Source: Methyloceanibacter sp. wino2
Lineage (GTDB): Bacteria; Pseudomonadota; Alphaproteobacteria; Rhizobiales; Methyloligellaceae
Direction: 5' to 3'
NCBI RefSeq assembly: GCF_003071365.1
Contig: NZ_CP028960.1
Location: forward strand, 1,612,001 to 1,676,000
Length of the DNA stretch: 64,000 nucleotides
Made by a program: the position numbers and the translations under genes. The notes beneath the pieces were generated by a model that made no database searches, was not told the DNA's origin, and was given only the letters and a program-made list of their open reading frames with translations. Positions 25,905-34,117 of the stretch are shown here, piece by piece (the first letter of the stretch is position 1; every line of letters begins with the position of its first letter).

Positions 25905-26912
25905 GTGACTGGCAGGCAGCTTCAGACGATCGGCATTGTGGGCGGCGGTGCGTGGGGAACGGCCCTCGCGACCGTGGCACGGCGTGCGGGCCGCGACGTG
26001 TTGCTGTGGGCCCACGAGCCCGAAACCGTCGCCGCGATCAATCAAACCCACGCCAATCCCACCTATCTGCCGGGCGTCGATCTCGACCCGGCCATCGAAG
26101 CGACGTCGCAACTGAGCGAGGTGGCGACCTGCGATGCGCTTCTGATCGTGAGCCCCGCGCAGCACCTGCGCGATATCCTCGGCGCCTTGCAGCCCTATAT
26201 GCGGAGCGGGCAACCGCTCGTCCTGTGTTGCAAGGGCATCGAGCAGTCGACCGGCCTGCTGATGTCGCAAGTGGCCGCCGACGTGTTGCCGGGCACGACG
26301 ATCGCCGTCCTGTCCGGCCCGAGTTTTGCCGCGGAGGCCGCCCGCGAATTGCCCGTTGCCGTGACCCTTGCGACTGGCGCGGAAGATCTGGGGCGGGACC
26401 TCTCCCATGCGCTCCACGCGCCGGCCTTCCGCTGCTATTGGAGCGGCGACGTGGTCGGTGCGGAGATCGGCGGCGCCGTCAAGAATGTCTACGCCATCGC
26501 CGCCGGCATTGTCGTCGGCAAGGAACTCGGCAGCAGCGCTCAAGCCGGGCTCATCACCCGCAGCTTTGCCGAGATGGCGCGCTTCGGTGTGGCCATGGGC
26601 GCCGCGCTGGAAACGCTGATCGGTCTGTCGGGCCTGGGCGACCTCGTGCTCACCTGCGGCAGCGAGCAGTCGCGCAACATGTCGCTCGGCATCGCCCTGG
26701 GCCGGGGCGCCACGACGGCGGAAGTCCTGTCGGAGCGCTTGTCCGTGACCGAGGGGGTGGCGACGGCGCAAGCCATGGTGGAGATCGCCCGGGCGCGGGG
26801 CATCGAGCTGCCCATCGCCGAGGCGGTCCATGCCATTGTGAGCGGCGAGATGGGTGTCGATGCTGCCATCGACGCACTGCTCTCGCGCCCCTTGCGCTCC
26901 GAGACCGAATGA
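25905..26912 (+). CDS. gpsA: Glycerol-3-phosphate dehydrogenase [NAD(P)+]
   Basis: A 335-residue enzyme that reduces dihydroxyacetone phosphate to sn-glycerol 3-phosphate for phospholipid synthesis. It has IGIVGGGAWGTALA, LCCKGIE, LSGPSFAAEAA, the catalytic-lysine segment GGAVKNVYAIAAG, and GLGDLVLTC with SRNMSLG. The start is GTG at 25905; longer in-frame openings run back into tsaD. Followed closely by the YciI and EVE genes, a common alphaproteobacterial order. Confidence 0.96.
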   Translation: MTGRQLQTIGIVGGGAWGTALATVARRAGRDVLLWAHEPETVAAINQTHANPTYLPGVDLDPAIEATSQLSEVATCDALLIVSPAQHLRDILGALQPYMRSGQPLVLCCKGIEQSTGLLMSQVAADVLPGTTIAVLSGPSFAAEAARELPVAVTLATGAEDLGRDLSHALHAPAFRCYWSGDVVGAEIGGAVKNVYAIAAGIVVGKELGSSAQAGLITRSFAEMARFGVAMGAALETLIGLSGLGDLVLTCGSEQSRNMSLGIALGRGATTAEVLSERLSVTEGVATAQAMVEIARARGIELPIAEAVHAIVSGEMGVDAAIDALLSRPLRSETE

Positions 26913-26965
26913 CGAAACAGCGCGCCGCGGCAGCGGCGTTCGACACCTACCCGAGGGAGGCCTGA

Positions 26966-27256
26966 ATGTATTTCGCGTTCATCTGCACCGACAAACCGGA
27001 CGGCTTGCCCATCCGCAAGGCGCACCGCCCCGAACACCTGGCCTACCTCCAAGGATTGGGAGACACGCTGAAATTTGCCGGCCCGTTCACGGCCGAGGAC
27101 GGCGAGACCATGACCGGAAGCCTCGTCGTGATCGAGGCGCTCTCGCTCGCCGACGCGCAAGCGATCGCCGACGCTGACCCCTTCGCCAAGGCAGGCCTGT
27201 TCGCCTCGGTCGACATCCGCCCTTGGAAGTGGTCTCTCGGAAAGCCGGAAGAGTAG
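26966..27256 (+). CDS. YciI family protein
   Basis: A 96-residue single-domain YciI-like protein (dimeric ferredoxin-like fold). It begins MYFAFICTDKPDG, and keeps the family His (KAHRPEHLAYLQ) and Asp (ADPFAKAGLF) positions thought to form the active site. GGGAGG precedes the ATG. Function is unknown; conserved between gpsA and the EVE gene. Confidence 0.9.
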   Translation: MYFAFICTDKPDGLPIRKAHRPEHLAYLQGLGDTLKFAGPFTAEDGETMTGSLVVIEALSLADAQAIADADPFAKAGLFASVDIRPWKWSLGKPEE

Positions 27257-27269
27257 GCGCGGAGGTCCG

Positions 27270-27701
27270 ATGGCGTATTGGCTGATGAAGTCCGAACCCG
27301 GCACGTGGTCGTGGGAGGATCAGAAGAAGGAAGGCGCGAAGGGCGCCGAGTGGGACGGGGTGCGCAACTACCAGGCCCGCAACAACATGCGCGCGATGAA
27401 GAAGGGGGATCTCGCCTTCTTCTACCACTCGATCGGCGAGAAGGCGTGCGTGGGGATCGTCAAGGTGGTCGTGGAGGCGCATCCGGACTCCACGGACACC
27501 ACGGGCAAGTGGGAATGCGTGGATGTCGCCGCCGTCGAGGATCTCCCGAAACCCGTCACGCTCGACGAGATCAAGGCGACGCCGAAACTCGCCGACATGG
27601 TTCTCGTCAACAACTCGCGCTTGTCCGTGCAACCGGTGACTGCGGCCGAGTGGAAAGCGGTGTGTGCGCTGGCGGGGCTAAAGAATCCGCCGACGGCCTA
27701 G
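27270..27701 (+). CDS. EVE domain protein (Thy28/THYN1 type)
   Basis: A 143-residue EVE-domain protein of the PUA-like fold. It opens with AYWLMKSEPGTWSW and contains WDGVRNYQARNNMRAMKKGD and FFYHSIGEKACVGI, the aromatic pocket residues that bind modified bases in this family. It starts 13 bases after the YciI stop, so the two are probably cotranscribed with gpsA. The physiological ligand here is unknown. Confidence 0.93.
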   Translation: MAYWLMKSEPGTWSWEDQKKEGAKGAEWDGVRNYQARNNMRAMKKGDLAFFYHSIGEKACVGIVKVVVEAHPDSTDTTGKWECVDVAAVEDLPKPVTLDEIKATPKLADMVLVNNSRLSVQPVTAAEWKAVCALAGLKNPPTA

Positions 27702-27728
27702 TGCTCTCGCCGCTTTTTCTGCGTTAAG

Positions 27729-27745
27729 GTCTTGTCGAACAAGAC
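27729..27745. promoter_or_regulatory. Perfect palindrome upstream of the DUF1761 gene
   Basis: GTCTTGT and ACAAGAC flank CGA, a perfect 7-base inverted repeat ending 27 bases before the DUF1761 start. The loop is too short for a stable transcript hairpin and there is no T-run, so an operator is more likely than a terminator. Confidence 0.4.
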
Positions 27746-27772
27746 AGCCGTGATGGCTGCGGGGAGGCAAAC

Positions 27773-28219
27773 ATGGCATTCGCAGGGGCGAACTATTTGG
27801 CCGTCGTGGTCGCCGCACTGGCGGGATTCGGCGTCGGTGCGATCTGGTACACGGTCCTTGGCAAGGCGTGGCTCGACGCCCTCGGCAAGAGCTGCGACGA
27901 GACCAAGGCCGGCGGCGGCGCCAAAGCCATGCCTTTCGTGATCGCGATCGTCGCCAACCTGGTGATGGCGATCATGCTGTCCGGACTGATGGGACACCTC
28001 GGCAACGTTACGGTCCGGGGCGGGCTCATCAGCGGCTTCTTCATTTGGATCGGGTTCGTCATCACGACCATGGGCGTCAACCACGCCTTCAGCGGCGCCA
28101 GCACCAAACTCACCGCCATTGACGGCGGCCATTGGCTGGCCGTGCTCCTGGTCATGGGCGCCATCCTCGGCGCCTTCGGGTCTAGACGGCCCCAGGTCTT
28201 CGACGAAAGTCGGGTCTAG
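27773..28219 (+). CDS. DUF1761 domain membrane protein
   Basis: A 148-residue protein with four hydrophobic helices (about residues 7-30, 52-74, 82-100 and 117-136) and the DUF1761 pattern: NYLAVVVAALAGFGVGAIWY, GGLISGFFIWIGFVIT, and a central NHAF. GGGGAGG lies upstream of the ATG. Function unknown. The upstream palindrome suggests its own regulation. Confidence 0.88.
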   Translation: MAFAGANYLAVVVAALAGFGVGAIWYTVLGKAWLDALGKSCDETKAGGGAKAMPFVIAIVANLVMAIMLSGLMGHLGNVTVRGGLISGFFIWIGFVITTMGVNHAFSGASTKLTAIDGGHWLAVLLVMGAILGAFGSRRPQVFDESRV

Positions 28220-28326
28220 ACGAAAGAATGACCCGCAGACACTTCTCCACCGCCCCGCATGGCGGCATAATGTCCCACACAATACGCCGTTCAAGGCTAC
28301 TCGCGTACTAGGGAGGATCCGGACCG

Positions 28327-30294
28327 ATGTCCGAGCATAAGGTCTACAAACTCGACCCCGTCGAAGTGTCCGACGCGTGGAAAGAACGCGCCTATATCGA
28401 CAACGACAAATACCTAGCGCTCTACAAAGAGAGCGTCGAGGACCCGGACAGCTTCTGGGGACGGGAAGGACGGCGCATCGATTGGATCAAACCGTATACG
28501 CGCGTCAAGAACTCGACCTTCGCGTATCCGGACGTCTCCATCAAATGGTTCGAGGACGGAACACTCAACGTATCGGCGAACTGCATCGACCGGCACCTTG
28601 CGAAGCGCGCGGACCAGACGGCCATCATCTGGGAGCCGGACGATCCGGAGACCCCCGCCCAGCACATCACCTATCGCGAGCTGCACGACAATGTCTGCCG
28701 CCTCGCCAACGTGCTGAAGGCTCAAGGCGTCAAACGCGGCGATCGTGTCACGATCTATCTGCCGATGATTCCCGCCGCGGCGTACGCCATGCTGGCCTGC
28801 GCGCGCATCGGCGCGATCCACTCCATCGTATTCGGCGGATTCTCGCCGGATTCGCTTGCAGGCCGCATCGAGGACTGCAAATCGGCCGTGATCATTACCT
28901 CCGACGAGGGACGGCGCGGCGGGCGCAGCGTTCCGCTCAAGGCCAATGCCGACGCCGCCGCGGACAAGAGCGGTCATGTCGAGAAGATCCTGGTGGTGCG
29001 TCACACGGGCGGCGATATTCCGTGGACGGAGGGCCGGGACATCTGGCTGGACGAGGCGATGGCCGAAGCGAGCCCCGATTGCCCGCCGGAAGAGATGAAC
29101 GCCGAGGACCCGCTATTTATTCTGTATACGTCCGGTTCGACCGGCGCGCCGAAAGGTGTCGTCCACTGCTCGGGCGGGTATCTCGTCTATGCATCGATGA
29201 CCCACCAATACGTCTTCGACTATCACGACGATGATGTCTATTGGTGCACGGCCGACGTGGGCTGGGTCACCGGCCACAGCTACATCGTCTATGGCCCGTT
29301 AGCGAACGGCGCGACCACATTGATGTTCGAAGGCGTGCCGAACTTTCCGGATCCGTCGCGGTTCTGGCAGGTCGTGGACAAGCATAACGTCACCATCTTC
29401 TACACTGCCCCGACAGCCATCCGGGCCCTGATGGGCGCAGGAGAGGACTATGTGAAGTCGACGAGCCGCAAGTCGCTGCGCTTGCTGGGCTCGGTGGGCG
29501 AGCCGATCAATCCGGAAGCCTGGGAGTGGTACTATCACGTGGTCGGCGAGATGCGCTGTCCGATCGTGGATACGTGGTGGCAGACCGAAACCGGCGGCGT
29601 ATTGATCACGCCGCTGCCGGGCGCAACGAAGCTGAAGCCGGGCTCGGCGACGCGTCCGTTCTTCGGTGTGCAGCCAGCCCTGGTCGACTCGGAAGGCAGC
29701 ATGATCGAAGGACCGGGACAGGGCAATCTCGTCATCCTCGACTCGTGGCCCAGCATGATGCGAACGGTCTACGGCGACCATAAGCGCTTCGTCGACACGT
29801 ATTTCTCCGCCTACAAGGGGATGTACTTCACCGGCGACGGCTGCCGGCGCGACGAGGACGACTATTACTGGATCACCGGGCGTGTCGACGACGTGATCAA
29901 CGTGTCGGGCCACCGCATGGGAACCGCGGAGGTCGAATCGGCCCTCGTGGCCCATCCGAAAGTCTCCGAGGCGGCGGCCGTGGGCTTCCCTCACGACATC
30001 AAGGGGCAGGGCATCTACTGCTACGTCACCCTGATGGCCGGCGAGCACGAGATCGATACGCTCAAGAAGGAGCTGCGCGACTGGGTCCGCAACGAAATCG
30101 GCCCCATCGCCGCCCCGGACCACATCCAGTTTGCACCGGGACTGCCCAAGACGCGCTCCGGCAAGATCATGCGGCGCATCTTGCGGAAGATTGCCGAGGA
30201 CGAGTACGGCAATCTGGGCGACACCTCCACGCTGGCGGATCCGACCGTCGTTTCTCATCTGATCGAGAACAGGCAGAACAAGCGCGTCAGCTAA
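28327..30294 (+). CDS. acs: Acetyl-coenzyme A synthetase
   Basis: A 655-residue AMP-forming ligase that activates acetate to acetyl-CoA. It carries [26 protein letters not shown], the acetate-pocket segment [31 protein letters not shown], and near the C-terminus [11 protein letters not shown], whose lysine is the usual acetylation control site. AGGGAGGATC lies upstream of the ATG. The genome thus has both routes between acetate and acetyl-CoA (AckA-Pta and Acs). Confidence 0.97.
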   Translation: MSEHKVYKLDPVEVSDAWKERAYIDNDKYLALYKESVEDPDSFWGREGRRIDWIKPYTRVKNSTFAYPDVSIKWFEDGTLNVSANCIDRHLAKRADQTAIIWEPDDPETPAQHITYRELHDNVCRLANVLKAQGVKRGDRVTIYLPMIPAAAYAMLACARIGAIHSIVFGGFSPDSLAGRIEDCKSAVIITSDEGRRGGRSVPLKANADAAADKSGHVEKILVVRHTGGDIPWTEGRDIWLDEAMAEASPDCPPEEMNAEDPLFILYTSGSTGAPKGVVHCSGGYLVYASMTHQYVFDYHDDDVYWCTADVGWVTGHSYIVYGPLANGATTLMFEGVPNFPDPSRFWQVVDKHNVTIFYTAPTAIRALMGAGEDYVKSTSRKSLRLLGSVGEPINPEAWEWYYHVVGEMRCPIVDTWWQTETGGVLITPLPGATKLKPGSATRPFFGVQPALVDSEGSMIEGPGQGNLVILDSWPSMMRTVYGDHKRFVDTYFSAYKGMYFTGDGCRRDEDDYYWITGRVDDVINVSGHRMGTAEVESALVAHPKVSEAAAVGFPHDIKGQGIYCYVTLMAGEHEIDTLKKELRDWVRNEIGPIAAPDHIQFAPGLPKTRSGKIMRRILRKIAEDEYGNLGDTSTLADPTVVSHLIENRQNKRVS

Positions 30295-30326
30295 AGACCC
30301 GAGGGTCCCAATCGCGGGCTATCGAA

Positions 30327-30350
30327 CGGCCGGGCTCCCATGCCCGGCCG
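30327..30350. terminator. Strong GC hairpin after acs
   Basis: CGGCCGGGC and GCCCGGCCG form a perfect nine-base stem around TCCCAT. There is no T-run, so it may stabilise the acs 3' end or act in Rho-assisted termination rather than be a classical intrinsic terminator. Confidence 0.5.
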
Positions 30351-30412
30351 AACCGCGCTATGAACTTCGTGGGAGCCTCGTGCGGCGCGGGGCGGTTTCA
30401 CGAGGATAGCGA

Positions 30413-30757
30413 ATGGTCTGGATCATGCGGGTGCTGGTGGCTGTTGCCTTGGCCCTGGGGCTCGTGATCGTGATCGTGCTCCTGATCGGCAATGTGGGAT
30501 CGGGGGACAGCGGCAGGGAGGTCACGGCGCTCACTGTCGGCAGCCGGACCGTCACGGTCGACGGCCATTACGAAACGCTCAGCCAGGAATCGATCGCGGA
30601 CGGCGTGAAGATCATCGTGGAGGGCCACGAGATCATGGTCACCGCCGATCAGCTCTCGGTAGACGGCAAGGCTCAGGTTCTGGAGCCGGAAGAGAACGTC
30701 ACCGTCACCGTGTCCAAGAACGGCAACATCAAGGTGAAGCTCGAGCCGGAAAGCTAG
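30413..30757 (+). CDS. Small membrane-anchored protein of unknown function
   Basis: A 114-residue protein with one N-terminal transmembrane or uncleaved signal segment (about residues 5-26) and a beta-rich soluble part with regular strand-like repeats (VTALTVGSRTVTVDG, VKIIVEGHEIMVTADQLSVDG, ENVTVTVSKNGNIKVKL). GAGGAT precedes the ATG. I do not recognise a family; the repeats look like a small beta-sheet sandwich exposed to the periplasm. It is convergent with the globin gene. Confidence 0.7.
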   Translation: MVWIMRVLVAVALALGLVIVIVLLIGNVGSGDSGREVTALTVGSRTVTVDGHYETLSQESIADGVKIIVEGHEIMVTADQLSVDGKAQVLEPEENVTVTVSKNGNIKVKLEPES

Positions 30758-30772
30758 GGCCCCGCACACGAC

Positions 30773-30799
30773 ATTGGGGCCCCGCCGGGAGGCCCCAAT
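30773..30799. terminator. Hairpin between convergent genes
   Basis: ATTGGGGCC and GGCCCCAAT form a perfect nine-base stem around a nine-base loop, placed between the small membrane-protein gene and the convergent globin gene. It lacks a T-run; it could serve both directions. Confidence 0.5.
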
Positions 30800-30834
30800 C
30801 GCAACGCATCTTCGGATTTCAGAGGGTGCCGGTT

Positions 30835-31314
30835 CTAGCCGGACATCACCTTCGCGAACTGGGCCAGCATGGTGTTCCAGGCATCGCGCGTATCGCGGTC
30901 GAAGGATTTGTCGAGGGACCGCTCCAGCGTCCACACCAATGCGCGGGACATGGTGCGGTAGTGACGGGCGCGAATGCCCATCTGCCGGTGACGCGTGCCG
31001 AGCAGCTTCAGCGTCGGCGCCAGGCCGTCTTCGTGGCCGAGCGAGATCATCGCGAGCTTGGCGCTGGCCGAGAATTTCCGGGCCTGCATCTCCACCGGAC
31101 CGTCGAATTTCTTGCGAAGGCCGGGATCGAGGCGGAACAGCTTCAGGAAGAAGAGTTGGGCGACAAGGTCCAGAGCGGGCTCGAGGCGGAAAAAGCTGTT
31201 GAGAATCAAACGCTTCTGTTCCGTCGTCAGGTTTAGATCCTTGGACGCGGTGCTTCTGGCGCGCCGGGTGGATTTCTTGGGCGCAGCATCCGAAACGTGC
31301 AGTGCGGCTGGCAT
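30835..31314 (-). CDS. Globin-family protein
   Basis: A 159-residue single-domain globin. After a basic 26-residue N-terminus, the fold follows: LTTEQKRLILNSF (A helix), a DPGLRKKF segment giving the CD-corner Phe70, then a likely distal E7 Gln77, and the proximal-histidine segment LGTRHRQMGIRARHY with His109 as F8. The pattern resembles flavohaemoglobin/neuroglobin-type globins without a reductase domain. Roles could include oxygen or NO sensing or detoxification, or a regulatory globin; none is proven by context. Divergent from htpX. Confidence 0.78.
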   Translation of the reverse strand: MPAALHVSDAAPKKSTRRARSTASKDLNLTTEQKRLILNSFFRLEPALDLVAQLFFLKLFRLDPGLRKKFDGPVEMQARKFSASAKLAMISLGHEDGLAPTLKLLGTRHRQMGIRARHYRTMSRALVWTLERSLDKSFDRDTRDAWNTMLAQFAKVMSG

Positions 31315-31488
31315 GTCGGGTTACTCCTTGAACTGAATTTTCGACAGAATGCGCAAACCGGATTGATGAAGCGTTAAGGTAAGCGCGTTCTTAAGTCGGC
31401 GGCGGCGCGCAGGCAGGGAAGCGACCCGGATTTTCTGCGCCCGCTCAAGCCCTTGCGCCGGGCCGGTCCGCTCCCAACATATAAGAAG

Positions 31489-31510
31489 CCGCGGATTTCC
31501 GCGGTTTTTT
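31489..31510 (+). terminator. Hairpin with U-run in the htpX leader
   Basis: CCGCGG at 31489-31494 and CCGCGG at 31499-31504 (self-complementary arms) enclose ATTT and are followed directly by six T. It ends 27 bases before the htpX start, just downstream of a TATAAG box at 31480-31485. It could be a terminator for upstream transcription, an attenuator, or a temperature-sensitive structure. Confidence 0.5.
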
Positions 31511-31537
31511 GGACAGTCTACGGAGGCCACACCGTCC

Positions 31538-32509
31538 ATGAGTTACATGCGCACCGCGATTCTGCTCGCAGCGCTCACCGCCCTCTTCATGGGCATCGGG
31601 TTCCTGCTCGGCGGGCAGACCGGCATGATCATCGCGCTCGTGATGGCGGGCGGCATGAACCTGTTCGCCTATTGGAACTCGGACAAGGCCGTGCTGCGCA
31701 TGTATGGCGCGCATTTGGTGGACCCGAATGGCGGCCGCGATGCGCGCGAGCTGTACGACATGGTGGCGGGGCTCGCCCGCAATGCGAACCTGCCCATGCC
31801 CAAGGTCTATGTCATGGACAATCCGCAGCCGAACGCGTTCGCCACGGGCCGCAACCCCGAGAATGCGGCGGTGGCGGTGACGACCGGCCTGATGCAAACG
31901 ATCACCCGCGAGGAGTTGGCCGGGGTCATTGCCCACGAACTCGCCCATATCCGCCATCACGACACGCTGCTGATGACGGTCACGGCGACCATCGCGGGTG
32001 CGATCTCCATGCTCGCGAACTTCGCCATGTTCTTCGGCGGCAATCGCGACAACAACCACATGGGCTTCATTGGGACGCTTGCCCTAATGATCCTCGGCCC
32101 CATGGCGGCGAGTCTCGTGCAGATGGCGATCAGCCGGACGCGCGAATACGAAGCCGACAAAGGCGGCGCCGAAATCTGCGGCCATCCGCTGTGGCTCGCG
32201 TCCGCCTTGCAGAAGATCGCCGGGGGCGCGGCGCGCATCCCCAACGAAGAGGCGGAAGAGAACCCCGCCTCCGCGCATTTGTTCATCGTCAATCCGCTGC
32301 ATGGTCTCCGTCTCGACAGGATGTTTGCGACGCACCCGCCCATGGAGGAGCGTGTGGCGAGGCTTAAAGCCATGTCGCACACCATGGGATCCGGCGGGCT
32401 GGGCTCCGGCGGCTATGACGGCGGAGATACGCGTTCTACCACGCAAGCCGGGCCCTGGTCCGGAAGCGTGCCCGAGAGCCCCCGCCGCGCGCGCGGCCCG
32501 TGGGGCTAA
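31538..32509 (+). CDS. htpX: Heat-shock membrane zinc metalloprotease HtpX
   Basis: A 323-residue M48B protease that degrades misfolded membrane proteins. It has N-terminal transmembrane helices (about 6-23 and 27-44), the zinc site HELAH (His133, Glu134, His137), two more hydrophobic segments near 146-168 and 178-198, and the third ligand region [11 protein letters not shown]. The C-terminal ~45 residues are a Gly/Ser-rich tail. The ATG at 31538 is 12 bases after GGAGG. The leader contains a CTTG element near 31452 and CCCAACAT near 31472 that could be a heat-shock sigma-factor promoter, plus the hairpin listed above. Confidence 0.95.
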   Translation: MSYMRTAILLAALTALFMGIGFLLGGQTGMIIALVMAGGMNLFAYWNSDKAVLRMYGAHLVDPNGGRDARELYDMVAGLARNANLPMPKVYVMDNPQPNAFATGRNPENAAVAVTTGLMQTITREELAGVIAHELAHIRHHDTLLMTVTATIAGAISMLANFAMFFGGNRDNNHMGFIGTLALMILGPMAASLVQMAISRTREYEADKGGAEICGHPLWLASALQKIAGGAARIPNEEAEENPASAHLFIVNPLHGLRLDRMFATHPPMEERVARLKAMSHTMGSGGLGSGGYDGGDTRSTTQAGPWSGSVPESPRRARGPWG

Positions 32510-32628
32510 ACTCGGGCTAGCCATGCAACAGTCCCTAATTCGGCGCTGAGCGCCGCAAGACCAAGAGCCTCACCGGCCACCGATCTCCCCTAGACTCTTA
32601 GAAACCAAAGCACCTTGGAGACAAAGCG

Positions 32629-33987
32629 ATGAAGACCACCCCTCGGAACAAGACCCTTTCGCCTACGCGCGACCACCAGGTCGGGCTGCCGGCCCGCCGC
32701 GCCGCCGCGGACCTGCTCGACGCCGTGCTGCAAAAACACCAGGCCCTGGACGATGTGCTCGGACGGGTGCGCAATGGCGCCTTGTTCGATCTGCCCACAC
32801 GGGACCGGGCGCTCGCCCGGGCGATCGTCGGCACGTCCCTGCGCCGTAAGGGGCAGATCGATCGCGTGCTGGAGACGTTTCTGGAAAAAGGGCTGCCCGC
32901 CAAGGCAGGCACGCTCTATCCGATCCTGCTCTCTGGCGCGGCGCAAATCCTTTTCATGAACGTCCCGCCCCATGCGGCCATCGATCTCGCCGTGCGCCTA
33001 GCCCAATGGGATCCGCGCGCCAAGCGCTACGACAAGCTGGTCAACGCCGTCCTGCGCCGCGTGTCCGAGAAGGGCTCCGCCATCGCGGACACGCTCGACC
33101 CGGCCCGGGTCAACACGCCGGACTGGCTGTGGCAGCGCTGGGTCCGCGCCTGGGGCGAGGACCGGACAAGTGCCATCTCAGAGACGCAGCTGATCGAACC
33201 GCCGCTCGATCTCACCGTGAAAAGCGACCCGGATGTGTGGGCCGAGAATCTCGGCGGCCGCGTGCTGCCCACCGGCAGCGTGCGTCTGATCCCGCGCGGG
33301 CGGATCGAGGAATTGCCTGGTTTCGATGAAGGCGCCTGGTGGGTGCAGGACGCCGCGGCCTCCATTCCGGCGCAGTTGCTGGGTGACGTTGCAGGCAAGC
33401 GCGTCGCCGACCTGTGCGCGGCTCCCGGCGGCAAGACGGCGCAACTCGTCGCCAAAGGCGCGGCCGTGACCGCCGTCGACCTTTCCAAGAACCGTCTCGC
33501 GCGCCTCGAGGAGAACCTTGCCCGCCTTGGCCTCGCCGCCGAGACGGTCACCGCCGATGCCAGCCAATGGCAGCCGGATGCCCCGTTCGACGCGGTGCTG
33601 CTGGATGCGCCCTGCTCGTCGACCGGTACGATCCGCCGTCATCCCGACGTGCCCTATCTCAAGACCGACAAAGACATTGCGGAACTGGCGGCGCTTCAGA
33701 CCCGGCTGCTCGACAATGCGGTGCGCCTTTTGAAGCCGGGCGGCACCCTCGTCTACTCGACCTGCTCGCTCGAGCCGGAAGAGGGCGAAGCGCAGGTTGC
33801 CGCGCTCCTCGCCCGGACCGATTCGCTCCGTATCGAGCCAATGCGGGCCGACGAACCGCTTGGCAATACGGAGTGGGCGCAATCCTCCGGCGTGCTGCGG
33901 ACGTTCCCCTTCCAACTCCAACTCGATAGTCCCGAATGGAGCGGCATGGACGGGTTCTTCGCGGCCCGGATCGTCGCCGCCGGCTAG
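32629..33987 (+). CDS. rsmB: RsmB-type 16S rRNA (cytosine-C5) methyltransferase
   Basis: A 452-residue protein. An N-terminal NusB-like RNA-binding domain covers about residues 20-150 (RRAAADLLDAVL, RDRALARAIVGTSLRRKGQIDRVL). A C-terminal SAM-dependent methyltransferase follows, with LCAAPGGKTAQLV, DLSKNRLARLEEN, the DAPCSSTGTIRRHPD motif, and the second catalytic cysteine in YSTCSLEPEE. It methylates a cytosine of 16S rRNA (C967 in E. coli). Upstream of the heparinase and purH genes, a common Rhizobiales order. Confidence 0.92.
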   Translation: MKTTPRNKTLSPTRDHQVGLPARRAAADLLDAVLQKHQALDDVLGRVRNGALFDLPTRDRALARAIVGTSLRRKGQIDRVLETFLEKGLPAKAGTLYPILLSGAAQILFMNVPPHAAIDLAVRLAQWDPRAKRYDKLVNAVLRRVSEKGSAIADTLDPARVNTPDWLWQRWVRAWGEDRTSAISETQLIEPPLDLTVKSDPDVWAENLGGRVLPTGSVRLIPRGRIEELPGFDEGAWWVQDAAASIPAQLLGDVAGKRVADLCAAPGGKTAQLVAKGAAVTAVDLSKNRLARLEENLARLGLAAETVTADASQWQPDAPFDAVLLDAPCSSTGTIRRHPDVPYLKTDKDIAELAALQTRLLDNAVRLLKPGGTLVYSTCSLEPEEGEAQVAALLARTDSLRIEPMRADEPLGNTEWAQSSGVLRTFPFQLQLDSPEWSGMDGFFAARIVAAG

Positions 33988-34117
33988 GGAAGAAAGTGTT
34001 GAGCCACTTGCCCTTGGGGTCCTGCTGCACGACAATGCGCCGAGCTTGGTCAACAAGCGGCGGGGGAGAGCGTGGCGCCTGTTTTGCGTGCTGCAGCTCG
34101 GATGGAGAACGATCCTA

